Source of the DNA: Elusimicrobiota bacterium
GTDB lineage: Bacteria > Elusimicrobiota > Elusimicrobia > Elusimicrobiales > Elusimicrobiaceae
Length of the DNA stretch: 64,000 nt
Direction of reading: 5' to 3'
Assembly: GCA_029008615.1 (NCBI GenBank)
Contig: JAQXJI010000006.1
Coordinates: 62,001 to 126,000 of the forward strand
In this document: positions 1 to 7,633 of the stretch, in pieces
Layout of the letters: every line of letters starts with the position of its first letter
Numbering within the stretch: position 1 is the stretch's first letter
Notes under the pieces: model-generated
Databases searched by the model: none
What the model saw: only the letters and a program-made list of their open reading frames with translations
Told to the model about the DNA's origin: nothing
Position numbers and translations under genes: made by a program

Positions 1-609
1 TGCGTTATGCTTAATTATCTGGCGGGTAAAAATAAGTCTAAGGCGCAAACGGCGGGACGCACGATAGGTACCACGCATTTAATTGACAGAATTGCGGCCG
101 CACGCGGTTTAAGCGTAGCGGAAGTCAACGTCGGTTTTAAATATTTTGTTGAAGGTTTGCTTTCTGGGCGGCTTTTAATGGCGGGGGAAGAAAGCGCGGG
201 AATGTCCGTAACTAATTGGGTTACCGAAAAGGACGGTATGCTTGCGGTATTTTTACTGCTTGAGATTATGAGCGCCACCGGGCAGGATATAGCCGGCCTT
301 TACAAACAGCTTACCGAACTATACGGTAATCCCGTATATACGCGCGTTGATATGCCCGTTACTGAAGAAGTTAAAGCCAAGCTTAAGGGTTTTACGGAAG
401 AAAGCCTTTCCTATCTTAAAGAAGTCGCGGGGGAGAAAGTTCTTAAAATCCGCACGGGCGACGGCGTAAAGGTTTATTTGGAAGAGAGTTGGTTCCTTGT
501 AAGGCCTTCGGGTACGGAAGCGATAGTAAAATTTTATGCCGAAACTTTTAAAGGAGAGGAGCATTTATCCAAAATCTTGGAAGAAGGTAAAAAGGTTTTC
601 GGTATTTAA
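1..609 (+). CDS. Phosphoglucomutase/phosphomannomutase, C-terminal part (5' truncated by window)
   Basis: The frame is open from the first base, so the gene begins before the window; the ATG at position 7 is probably internal. About 202 codons remain. The GEESAGMS stretch matches the sugar-binding loop of domain III of alpha-D-phosphohexomutases, and VRPSGTEA near the end is the phosphate-binding loop of domain IV (family RPSGTEP). The enzyme interconverts hexose-1- and hexose-6-phosphates in the cytoplasm and feeds glycogen or envelope sugar synthesis. Substrate preference cannot be told without the N-terminal catalytic serine region. A terminator follows at once. Confidence 0.88.
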   Translation, partial: CVMLNYLAGKNKSKAQTAGRTIGTTHLIDRIAAARGLSVAEVNVGFKYFVEGLLSGRLLMAGEESAGMSVTNWVTEKDGMLAVFLLLEIMSATGQDIAGLYKQLTELYGNPVYTRVDMPVTEEVKAKLKGFTEESLSYLKEVAGEKVLKIRTGDGVKVYLEESWFLVRPSGTEAIVKFYAETFKGEEHLSKILEEGKKVFGI

Positions 610-631
610 AGTTTTAATAAATCGGCAAATA

Positions 632-658
632 AAAGGCCCGGCTTAAAACCGGGCCTTT
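632..658. terminator. Bidirectional Rho-independent terminator
   Basis: A 10-bp perfect stem (AAAGGCCCGG with CCGGGCCTTT) around a 7-nt loop, with T-rich sequence on one side and A-rich on the other. It lies between the convergent phosphohexomutase and the minus-strand gene ending at 677 and can serve both. Confidence 0.85.
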
Positions 659-676
659 CGTTTTGTGATATTTGTT

Positions 677-2404
677 TTATGCGTATAAACTGCCTACACT
701 GCTTCCTTTGCAGGAATGTTCTCTGGTGTTAATGTCCTCAAAGACATAAGTTTTGGGCTTGCCTCTGTAACCTTCTTCATAGACGTTTGTTACGGGTTCG
801 ATCCTCATATAATATTCGCCGTCTAAAATAAATTCCATATTATTTCCGCGCATTTCCCCAGATCTGCTGGTTCTAATATTTCCGGTGACAAAGTTGCAGT
901 CCATAAGGATTCCGTCTTTAGTGCGTATTATGCCGCTTGGGTTAACGCGATACATAGCTGGTTTATCTTTGCTTCCTATATTTTTATAATAAGTCTTTTT
1001 ATAGTAGATGAAAGCCGGCAGTTTGCTTAAATTTTGTATTAATAAAGAGGGGTTGTTATTTCTTCCCCTATCCACCAAAGAAGAAGACGCATTTATCTTA
1101 AGGGAATTGCTTTTGCCGGGCACTTGCACCCATTCGCCGTCTTGCGCTTTGTATTGGTTAAATACATTAACGTCAAATACAACGTTTTGCTGATCCGAGA
1201 ATAAATTAAATACGTCAAGCATAGCCAAATCAAATTTATAATGTACGGTGGAATACCGTAAGTAAGTGTCTACGACGCGCAGACCGTAGAGCCTTCTTAA
1301 AGCGGTTTGGTGGACGGTGTCATAAGGATCTTTGCTCCAAGCGGAGGGGATGGGATCTTTAAGCTTGCCGAAGACGTTTGTCTCTCCGTCTTTTATAAGC
1401 TTTTGCAGAAAGGCCATATTGTCTTCCAAGGCGGTAAATCTGGTCAGCATTTCTTCAAAGGAAGCGTGCACCGCGTGTAAATTGGCTTTTTCAATGGCGG
1501 CATATATCGCTATTACACCTATGAAGTTCAATATTTTTTTGCCGTAATAGGCAAATCTGGGAAGCGACCAAAAAGCCAAAGCCGAAGAAGGCGCGGCGAT
1601 TGAAACTCCGTTAAAATTCCTCAAAGCTACTAAAGTGAATATGGACATTAAAATGGCGTCGTAGCGTTTGTTTTTGTTGATGCGGTCAATCTCTTTTTGG
1701 AGCGACACAAAACTTTTATAAGCCGGGCCGTATTTTAATCTTTCGTTTATAGAGTTTAACTCTTTGGCTATTAAAGCCTGAACTTGTTTGGGCGATTTTT
1801 TAAAATCGGGGAGCTGCTCGTATGCAAGCATATCGGCAGATTGTTTGTAAAGAGCAAAAGCCTCGTTTATCTTTGCCTGCGCGCTTAATCTGCTGAAGTT
1901 TTTATCGCTGGATGGGTTGCGCGACAGTCCGGAAGCGTTAAGTTTTTTCATCAGTTCCGTGCGGCGTTGTTTTAAGTTTGCTATTTCTTTTTCTTCCTGG
2001 GATAATCTCGAGCGTTGCAAAGCTTGGTCAATCCCTTTAGATTTTTTTATGAGTCTTTCAGGTATAATAGGGCGCACCACGCGGGTATTGTCTTGTGGTG
2101 CGGTCCTTTCCAAAAGGTGCTGCCTTTGTTCGCGGTTCATTTTTTCCATTTCAAGCTTTCTGATTTTCCCGTCTATTACGTTCAGCTCATGTCTTACTGG
2201 GTCGGCCGTTTTTTGTTTTTCAACAAACTGTTTGCTTACCGTAACTTCCTTAAAATAAGGATATACCGCCGAAAGCTTTGTGGTCTGCGCGCCTACCGGA
2301 ACGCCGAAATAATCCTGAGCGGACGTTTTGCCCTGTGCCAAAGAAAGCATCGGATAGGAAAAAGTTAAAGCCGTCGCCAGCAGTAATCTGATAAATAATT
2401 TCAT
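677..2404 (-). CDS. Secreted or envelope protein of unknown function (575 aa)
   Basis: I do not recognise the family. The ATG at 2404 is preferred because GAGGTG precedes it by a good distance and the protein then opens with a typical signal peptide (MKLFIRLLL... ending near LAQ). An earlier in-frame ATG at 2491 lies upstream of the predicted -35 box and is unlikely. Residues roughly 60-260 are charged and helical, rich in Lys, Glu and Arg. Two hydrophobic stretches follow (around IFTLVALRNF and FIGVIAIYAA), then a more beta-like C-terminal half ending near a lone cysteine. It is transcribed alone from a promoter carrying the 43-bp element shared with two other genes. Role unknown. Confidence 0.8.
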   Translation of the reverse strand: MKLFIRLLLATALTFSYPMLSLAQGKTSAQDYFGVPVGAQTTKLSAVYPYFKEVTVSKQFVEKQKTADPVRHELNVIDGKIRKLEMEKMNREQRQHLLERTAPQDNTRVVRPIIPERLIKKSKGIDQALQRSRLSQEEKEIANLKQRRTELMKKLNASGLSRNPSSDKNFSRLSAQAKINEAFALYKQSADMLAYEQLPDFKKSPKQVQALIAKELNSINERLKYGPAYKSFVSLQKEIDRINKNKRYDAILMSIFTLVALRNFNGVSIAAPSSALAFWSLPRFAYYGKKILNFIGVIAIYAAIEKANLHAVHASFEEMLTRFTALEDNMAFLQKLIKDGETNVFGKLKDPIPSAWSKDPYDTVHQTALRRLYGLRVVDTYLRYSTVHYKFDLAMLDVFNLFSDQQNVVFDVNVFNQYKAQDGEWVQVPGKSNSLKINASSSLVDRGRNNNPSLLIQNLSKLPAFIYYKKTYYKNIGSKDKPAMYRVNPSGIIRTKDGILMDCNFVTGNIRTSRSGEMRGNNMEFILDGEYYMRIEPVTNVYEEGYRGKPKTYVFEDINTREHSCKGSSVGSLYA

Positions 2405-2445
2405 AAATTCACACCTCGTAAAAGCTTGTCTTTCTTTATATATTA

Positions 2446-2475
2446 ATAATAACACTAAAGAACAGAAGCCTGCAA
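2446..2475 (-). promoter_or_regulatory. Promoter of the 677-2404 gene
   Basis: On the minus strand TTGCAG (2475-2470) and TATTAT (2451-2446) are separated by 18 bp. The TTG of the -35 box is the last three bases of the conserved 43-bp element at 2473-2515. The ATG follows about 40 nt downstream with a Shine-Dalgarno sequence. Confidence 0.65.
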
Positions 2476-2515
2476 GAGCATAAAGACCCAAAAAAACTTG
2501 GGCCCTAAGTCCTAG
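2473..2515 (-). promoter_or_regulatory. Conserved 43-bp upstream element, copy A
   Basis: Read on the minus strand it begins CTAGGACTTAGGGCCC and ends GCTCTTG, where TTG starts the -35 box. It aligns without gaps to 6828-6870 and 53037-53079. GGCCCAA and TTGGGTC inside it can pair; the other copies change the arms but partly keep the symmetry. An RGGNC motif recurs at element positions 3-7, 11-15 and 27-31. I infer a binding site for an activator next to the -35 box. Confidence 0.65.
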
Positions 2516-2536
2516 GACAAGTTTTGAATAATTAAA

Positions 2537-2542
2537 TATAAT
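2537..2542 (+). promoter_or_regulatory. -10 box of purB, possible leaderless start
   Basis: A perfect TATAAT ends 8 nt before the purB ATG at 2551. AGGACA at 2514-2519 could be the -35 box with a 17-bp spacer, and it overlaps the edge of the divergent 43-bp element. Transcription would begin at or within a few bases of the ATG, leaving no room for a ribosome binding site. Confidence 0.6.
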
Positions 2543-2550
2543 AGGAATGT

Positions 2551-3927
2551 ATGATTTTAAACCCTTTGGACGGAAGATATAAAAACGCCGTTTCCGAACT
2601 GGCCCTTTTGATAGGGGAAGACGCTCTTATACTGCTTAGAATCAAAACGGAATGTCTGTATCTTTTGGCTTTAGCCGATGAAGGCGTTGTTAAACTCAGC
2701 CGCGCGCAGAGAAACAAAATTCTTTCCTTCGCAGACGGTTTGCCCGGGGCGGCGCAGACGGTAAAACAAATAGAAACCGAGGGCTTCAAAGGGGTAAAAG
2801 CCACCAGACACGACGTAAAAGCCGTGGAATATTATTTGCGTTTTCTTTTTGCCGAAAACGGGCTTAAATCTTATACTCCGTGGCTGCATTTCGCATTGAC
2901 TTCCGAGGACGTCAACAGCCTTTGCTACGCATTGATGATAAGGGACTCTTTGGAAAAAGTCCTTATCCCGGCTTTGGAGAATCTTTCGGCGGAACTGCGG
3001 AGAATGTCGCGCGAATACGCAGGGGATATCCTCTTGGCGCGCACTCACGGCCAGCCGGCCGTACCGACGACTTTCGGCAAAGAATTTAAAGTTTTCGAAT
3101 ACCGCCTTTCCCGTCAGCTTAAACAACTTAAAAAACAGCAAATTTCCTGCAAATTCGGCGGGGCGGTCGGCAATTATAACTCACATACTGCGGCTTTTGA
3201 CGGGATTGACTGGCGCGCTTTTTCCAAAAAGTTTGTAGAAAGCTTTAATGCGGAACGCAAAAGCAAAATTTTTTTGTGGGAAGTTTCCACGCAGATAGAC
3301 CCGCACGATACTTACGCGGAACTTTTTGACAATCTTCGCCGCGTAAATATGATACTTATTGACTTCGCGCAGGATATCTGGCGGTATATTTCCGACGGTC
3401 TTATAAAACAAAATGCCGTTAAAGGGGAAGTCGGTTCTTCCACAATGCCGCAAAAAGTCAACCCGATAGATTTTGAACAGGCCGAAGGCAATCTGGGATT
3501 GGCAAACGCTCTGTTTAATTTTTTTAGCGGAAAGCTTACCGTTTCCAGATTACAGAGGGATTTATCCGATTCCACGGCGCTTAGGAATATAGGCTCGGCT
3601 TTCGGTTACTCTTTGACGGCTTACAAATCTTTGCAAAAAGGGTTGGGCAGAATTAAGCCGGATGCTTCGTCCGCTTTGGCGGAATTGCGCCGCCACCCGG
3701 AAGTCGTTTCCGAGGGTGTTCAAACGCTTTTAAGGGTTTTCGGGCGGGAAGACGCATACGAAGAACTTAAAAACTTCACGCGCGGTAAAAGCGTAAGCGC
3801 GGAAGATATGGAAAATTTTATTAAAAGTTTAAATTTAACGGAGCAGCAAAAAAATAAATTGCTGGCTTTAAAGGCTGAAAAATATATCGGCCTGGCGGAA
3901 AAAATCGCAAGGAAGGTTTATTTATGA
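2551..3927 (+). CDS. purB: Adenylosuccinate lyase
   Basis: Cleaves adenylosuccinate to AMP and fumarate, and SAICAR to AICAR, in purine synthesis. At 458 aa it matches the E. coli PurB type, including the N-terminal LDGRY motif. The fumarase/aspartase superfamily signature is present as GSSTMPQKVNPIDFE (around residue 295), and a TSEDVNS motif lies near residue 115. The stop codon overlaps the purA start (ATGA), so the two AMP-forming enzymes are translationally coupled. The start has a TATAAT 8 nt upstream and no convincing Shine-Dalgarno sequence. Confidence 0.95.
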   Translation: MILNPLDGRYKNAVSELALLIGEDALILLRIKTECLYLLALADEGVVKLSRAQRNKILSFADGLPGAAQTVKQIETEGFKGVKATRHDVKAVEYYLRFLFAENGLKSYTPWLHFALTSEDVNSLCYALMIRDSLEKVLIPALENLSAELRRMSREYAGDILLARTHGQPAVPTTFGKEFKVFEYRLSRQLKQLKKQQISCKFGGAVGNYNSHTAAFDGIDWRAFSKKFVESFNAERKSKIFLWEVSTQIDPHDTYAELFDNLRRVNMILIDFAQDIWRYISDGLIKQNAVKGEVGSSTMPQKVNPIDFEQAEGNLGLANALFNFFSGKLTVSRLQRDLSDSTALRNIGSAFGYSLTAYKSLQKGLGRIKPDASSALAELRRHPEVVSEGVQTLLRVFGREDAYEELKNFTRGKSVSAEDMENFIKSLNLTEQQKNKLLALKAEKYIGLAEKIARKVYL

Positions 3928-4946
3928 TAGATATAGTATCCGGCGGACAGGCCGGCGATGAAGGAAAGGGAAAGATATCGGCGTATCTTTCTTACAAAGG
4001 CAATTACAGCTATTGCGTGCGTATCGGTGGCCCCAATGCAGGGCATACCGTTTTGCACAAAGGCAATAAATACACTTTAAAAAATATCCCTTCGGGTTTT
4101 CTTAACCCCAAGACTAAGCTTGTTCTCGGGGCGGGCGCATATACCAAGACGGACTGGCTTTTAAAAGAGGTTGAACTTACCGGCGTAAGAGACCGCCTGA
4201 TAATTGACCCTATGGCCGTACTTATAGAAGATAAACACACCGCCGCGGAAAAAGGCGACAGCCACTTTATGTCTGCCGTGGGCAGCGTAGGCACCGGGCT
4301 CGGCCAAGCCGTAAAGGAAAGAATTGAGCGCAGGAAACTTAAATTTGCCAAAGACGAGCCTTTGCTTAAAGAATTTATTAAAGACGTCCCCGAACTTTTA
4401 AACAAATCTTTAGCCGCGGGGGAAGACATCCTTGTGGAAGGCACTCAGGGCGTAAAACTTTCCCTGCTTCACGGGGAATATCCTTTTGTAACCTCCCGCG
4501 ATACAACCGCTTCCACCTTTTTGGGTGAAGCCGGTCTTGGCCCCAAAGCCGTAAGGGATTGTTGGGTTATTTTTAAGCCTTATGTAAGCCGCGTCGGCCC
4601 CGGCCCTTTGGCGACGGAAATTTTTGACGAAAAAGAACTGGAACTTTATCACGGCAAGGGCTGCGAAATCGGCAGCGTCAGTAAACGTCTTAGAAGAATA
4701 GGCCGTTTTGAAGATGACACCGCCAAAAAGGCTATTATGCTTAACACTGCCACAAAAATAGCCATAACGCATATAGACTTATTTCCCGGCAATGATGCGG
4801 GTACGGTCGGCCGTTATGAGGATTTCTCCCCCGAAGCCAGAAAGTTTTTGGATCATTTGCAATCTATATTAAAAAGCACTTATCCGTATCCTGAGCTTAA
4901 GTTGATATCCAACGGGCCGGAGCTGGAAGATATGGTAATTTTGTAA
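3924..4946 (+). CDS. purA: Adenylosuccinate synthetase, short archaeal-type
   Basis: Joins IMP and aspartate using GTP to form adenylosuccinate. The N-terminal GGQAGDEGKGK loop and NAGHTV (catalytic His region) are clear. At 340 aa it is about 90 residues shorter than usual bacterial PurA (about 430) and matches the compact archaeal form in length and local motifs: the EGTQG...LSL...YPFVTS...TAS block and the C-terminal NGPELE. It overlaps purB by 4 nt and is closed by a terminator. The compact form is probably an ancient transfer or lineage trait, not a truncation, because the C-terminal motif is intact. Confidence 0.92.
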   Translation: MIDIVSGGQAGDEGKGKISAYLSYKGNYSYCVRIGGPNAGHTVLHKGNKYTLKNIPSGFLNPKTKLVLGAGAYTKTDWLLKEVELTGVRDRLIIDPMAVLIEDKHTAAEKGDSHFMSAVGSVGTGLGQAVKERIERRKLKFAKDEPLLKEFIKDVPELLNKSLAAGEDILVEGTQGVKLSLLHGEYPFVTSRDTTASTFLGEAGLGPKAVRDCWVIFKPYVSRVGPGPLATEIFDEKELELYHGKGCEIGSVSKRLRRIGRFEDDTAKKAIMLNTATKIAITHIDLFPGNDAGTVGRYEDFSPEARKFLDHLQSILKSTYPYPELKLISNGPELEDMVIL

Positions 4947-4952
4947 TATAGT

Positions 4953-4980
4953 AAAAAGCCGCTTTAAAAGGCGGCTTTTT
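4953..4980 (+). terminator. Terminator after purBA
   Basis: A 10-bp perfect stem (AAAAAGCCGC with GCGGCTTTTT) with an 8-nt loop, followed by CTTTG, seven bases after the purA stop. Confidence 0.85.
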
Positions 4981-5002
4981 CTTTGTTTCATATAATAAAA
5001 TA

Positions 5003-5031
5003 TTGCAAAACAAGTAAAAATTGTGAATAAT
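5003..5031 (+). promoter_or_regulatory. Candidate promoter of the 5059 gene
   Basis: TTGCAA (5003-5008) and AATAAT (5026-5031) are separated by 17 bp. A TATAAT at 4991-4996 is an alternative -10 box. The ATG follows with GCGGAGGGA upstream. Confidence 0.4.
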
Positions 5032-5058
5032 GGATAAATAAGCCGCGGAGGGACTTAA

Positions 5059-6822
5059 ATGAAATCCTATGCCGTAGACAGCGTTTACGCTTTTATCATC
5101 TTTGTAGTGGCGTTTCTTATTCTGCCTTTTTTTATTCCTTATGAGGATGAAGGAGGCCGCTCGGCGCCGCTCGGCGAATATTCCATAGAAGAAGAGGAAA
5201 AGCCCGAAGTCTTTACCAGAATAGTTGACAGAGTTTCCTCATTTTACGGGTTAAAACGCAAGAAACGTCCTTATAATAAAACTTCCGTAAAGCAAGAATC
5301 CGAAAACGGAAAAACCGCTTCTTTAAAAACCCGAAATCCCGCCAAAGACGGAAAATCAGCCCCCAAAAACGGCAAAGAAGTTTCTCCGCGTGAGCATTAT
5401 TCCGATTTAAGACAATCCGGGGAAAATTCTTCAAACGGGGCTTTTAGGCCTTCTCCCCCAGATATGGCGGAACTCAACGGAAAACTTTATAAAATAATGC
5501 CTGACCATTACGGTAATAAATATGTAATTACCGGCGGTGGTCCCGTGCCTTTAAAAAACTTTTTGGCAAACGGCGGCAGAATTGTAAAACCAAATTATTC
5601 TTTTGAAAACGGCAATGCTGCGGCAGACTCCGGGAAAGTTTATACGGCAGCCGCTTATCAGAAAAATACGCGTAAGAGATTTCCCGGGCGGAACACATCC
5701 CGCGCCGAAGCCGTAAATAAAAACAGTTCCGCGCACGGCTCTCTGACCGGCTTCTCCCACGGCAGGGCTTCAATTTCCGATGTGGAAGGCGGAAGCTCAA
5801 ATTACTCGTCTTCAGGAGGCGGTCAAAATAAATTTTCCGTAGGCCCTTATGATTTTAATTCGGGAAACGGCGATTTTGACGTATTGAAAGACAATCTTAA
5901 ATCTTCATCTGGGGGATCTTCCGGCGCACGTACGGAAACCGCCGAAAGCCGTATCCCCAAAGCTTATAAACTTCAGAATATTCAGCCTATTTTAAGCGAT
6001 AAATCCATAAGCGTAACAGACGCCAAGACTGAACAGGATATTTCATTACCCTCTGACGGAACGGATGTCTCTTTTGACGAGTGGGACGAGAACCCCGCGC
6101 CGGAACCTTCTGCGGAAACACGGCAGGAGCCGCAAAATGTGATTACCCGCAAAATTGAAAAAGGCGAAGTAAGTTCCGGTTTTATTCCAAGTGACGAGTT
6201 TACCCGCCGCGCTATGACTAAGGAAATGCTTAACGGCGCTGTTTTTAAAGGTAAGGCCGGCAGTAAGAATATAGAGGTGGAAGACCCTTGGATTTTGCCT
6301 AACTCCGTAAGCAGCGGGCCCGGCGACGCATTTGTAAAAATGAATGAAACTATCCTTACGGACGAAAAACAAATAAATCTTTGGAAGGAGAGCGATAAAC
6401 AATATGCCCAAAGCAAGGAAGACATATCGGCCGTAACCAACGGAGATTCTACGGCTTTGGTAATGATTAACGGGCAAAAGGATCCTTATACAATGCTGAC
6501 AATGCCGGAAAACAGCTATTACTATCAAGTTACGGCGGGTTTGCTTAATAATAATGTCCGCAAGGCGGATAAGGGCGATTCTGTGGATTTAAATAAAATA
6601 GACAGAAATAAAACTTTGGTGGTTGTACCGGAAAAGCCTTTGGCGGAAAATCTGCGTAAAGACGGCTATAAAGTGGCTTTGTTTGAAAGCTATATAGTTA
6701 CGCCGTCTAATTTGAACAGGTTTTATCAACAAACTTACTCGGCCGTAAACGATATAGAAACCGCAAAACGGGCCGATCTTGAAGATAAAAAGAACGATAT
6801 CGCTTTGACCTTTAAAAAATAA
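5059..6822 (+). CDS. Membrane-anchored low-complexity protein, paralogue 1
   Basis: Unrecognised family. One N-terminal membrane segment (about residues 10-30, AFIIFVVAFLILPFF) is followed by an acidic patch, then a conserved-looking FYGLKRKK motif near residue 65. A long region rich in Ser, Gly, Asn and Lys (residues 70-330) is probably disordered. The more ordered C-terminal 150 residues include NKTLVVVPEKPLAENLRKDGYKV. The same plan (membrane anchor, acidic patch, YG plus basic motif, disorder, ...VVV..... small C-terminal domain) recurs in the genes at 7634 and 9667. GCGGAGGGA gives a strong ribosome site. Topology suggests anchoring in the inner membrane with the bulk outside the cytoplasm. 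Function unknown. Confidence 0.8.
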   Translation: MKSYAVDSVYAFIIFVVAFLILPFFIPYEDEGGRSAPLGEYSIEEEEKPEVFTRIVDRVSSFYGLKRKKRPYNKTSVKQESENGKTASLKTRNPAKDGKSAPKNGKEVSPREHYSDLRQSGENSSNGAFRPSPPDMAELNGKLYKIMPDHYGNKYVITGGGPVPLKNFLANGGRIVKPNYSFENGNAAADSGKVYTAAAYQKNTRKRFPGRNTSRAEAVNKNSSAHGSLTGFSHGRASISDVEGGSSNYSSSGGGQNKFSVGPYDFNSGNGDFDVLKDNLKSSSGGSSGARTETAESRIPKAYKLQNIQPILSDKSISVTDAKTEQDISLPSDGTDVSFDEWDENPAPEPSAETRQEPQNVITRKIEKGEVSSGFIPSDEFTRRAMTKEMLNGAVFKGKAGSKNIEVEDPWILPNSVSSGPGDAFVKMNETILTDEKQINLWKESDKQYAQSKEDISAVTNGDSTALVMINGQKDPYTMLTMPENSYYYQVTAGLLNNNVRKADKGDSVDLNKIDRNKTLVVVPEKPLAENLRKDGYKVALFESYIVTPSNLNRFYQQTYSAVNDIETAKRADLEDKKNDIALTFKK

Positions 6823-6827
6823 GTTTT

Positions 6828-6870
6828 TTGGGCCTTAAGGCCTATACTTTTTTAGGACTTTTAACCCTTG
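6828..6870 (+). promoter_or_regulatory. Conserved 43-bp upstream element, copy B
   Basis: Begins TTGGGCCTTAAGGCCT and ends CCCTTG, aligning without gaps to 2473-2515 (minus) and 53037-53079 (plus). The terminal TTG opens a -35-like TTGTAT (6868-6873). A weaker -10, TAAATT (6891-6896), follows 17 bp later in an AT-rich stretch. This is the most diverged of the three copies. Confidence 0.6.
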
Positions 6871-6951
6871 TATCAAAGACTTTTATTTAATAAATTTATT
6901 AATAGGAGTTTCGTTTTTTTATATTCTTTAAATGTTTGGAGAGTTTTGTTT

Positions 6952-7611
6952 ATGAAAAAAAATGTTTTTTCTTTGGCTGTTATTTTCGCTTTTATGCTGT
7001 GCGCCCTGCCCTCTTATGCCGATGTTACCGATAACTACTGCAGAATAAACGGCGTACGCTATACTATCGGTAATGTAATCGCCAAATTCGGCAACAATGC
7101 GGCCGCCGTAAAAGGCTGCTGCGCTTGCGGCACTTCACAATCGCTTTGCAATCCCGGCTATATGGAAGACTATGAAAGAACCGGCAAACACGATTATAAC
7201 CTTACCTTAATTGCGGCTAAACATAATCACTATCAATGCTTAAAATATTTGGTGGAAACTTGCAGAGGGCTTGTGGATAATTTTGCCTCTTCCAGAGATT
7301 TGGGCAGAATCCCCGAAGGGGAATATACTCAGCTTATGTATGCGGTCAAGAACGGCAATGTCGAAATGGTAAAATACCTTTTAAGTAAAGGCGCAAATGC
7401 AAACCGTAGGAATTTTTCCGGGGAAAGCGCAAAGGATATCGCTTCAAGAAAAGGAAATCAGGAAATAATCAACCTTTTAAAAAATACATCTTATACCAAT
7501 AATCTGGATCTTAAATACAAAAAAGAAATAATTGATACTCTCAGATCCATAGACTATGAAGACGAAATAGCTTTTGCAGGGCTTGAGGAATATTTTAAAG
7601 AATTAATTTAA
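6952..7611 (+). CDS. Secreted ankyrin-repeat protein
   Basis: A signal peptide (MKKNVFSLAV... to PSYA, about 23 residues) precedes a 219-aa protein. An early cysteine cluster (CCACG, with further Cys nearby) may form disulfides or bind metal. About two ankyrin repeats follow; the clearest is TQLMYAVKNGNVEMVKYLLS with KGANANRRN. The ATG at 6952 has GGAGAG upstream; an in-frame TTG at 6868 falls inside the -35 box and is rejected. It lies between two low-complexity paralogues and 22 nt before the next, so it probably shares their transcript. Its partner or target is unknown. Confidence 0.82.
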   Translation: MKKNVFSLAVIFAFMLCALPSYADVTDNYCRINGVRYTIGNVIAKFGNNAAAVKGCCACGTSQSLCNPGYMEDYERTGKHDYNLTLIAAKHNHYQCLKYLVETCRGLVDNFASSRDLGRIPEGEYTQLMYAVKNGNVEMVKYLLSKGANANRRNFSGESAKDIASRKGNQEIINLLKNTSYTNNLDLKYKKEIIDTLRSIDYEDEIAFAGLEEYFKELI

Positions 7612-7633
7612 CCGCGTTTATAAGGAGGCGGCT

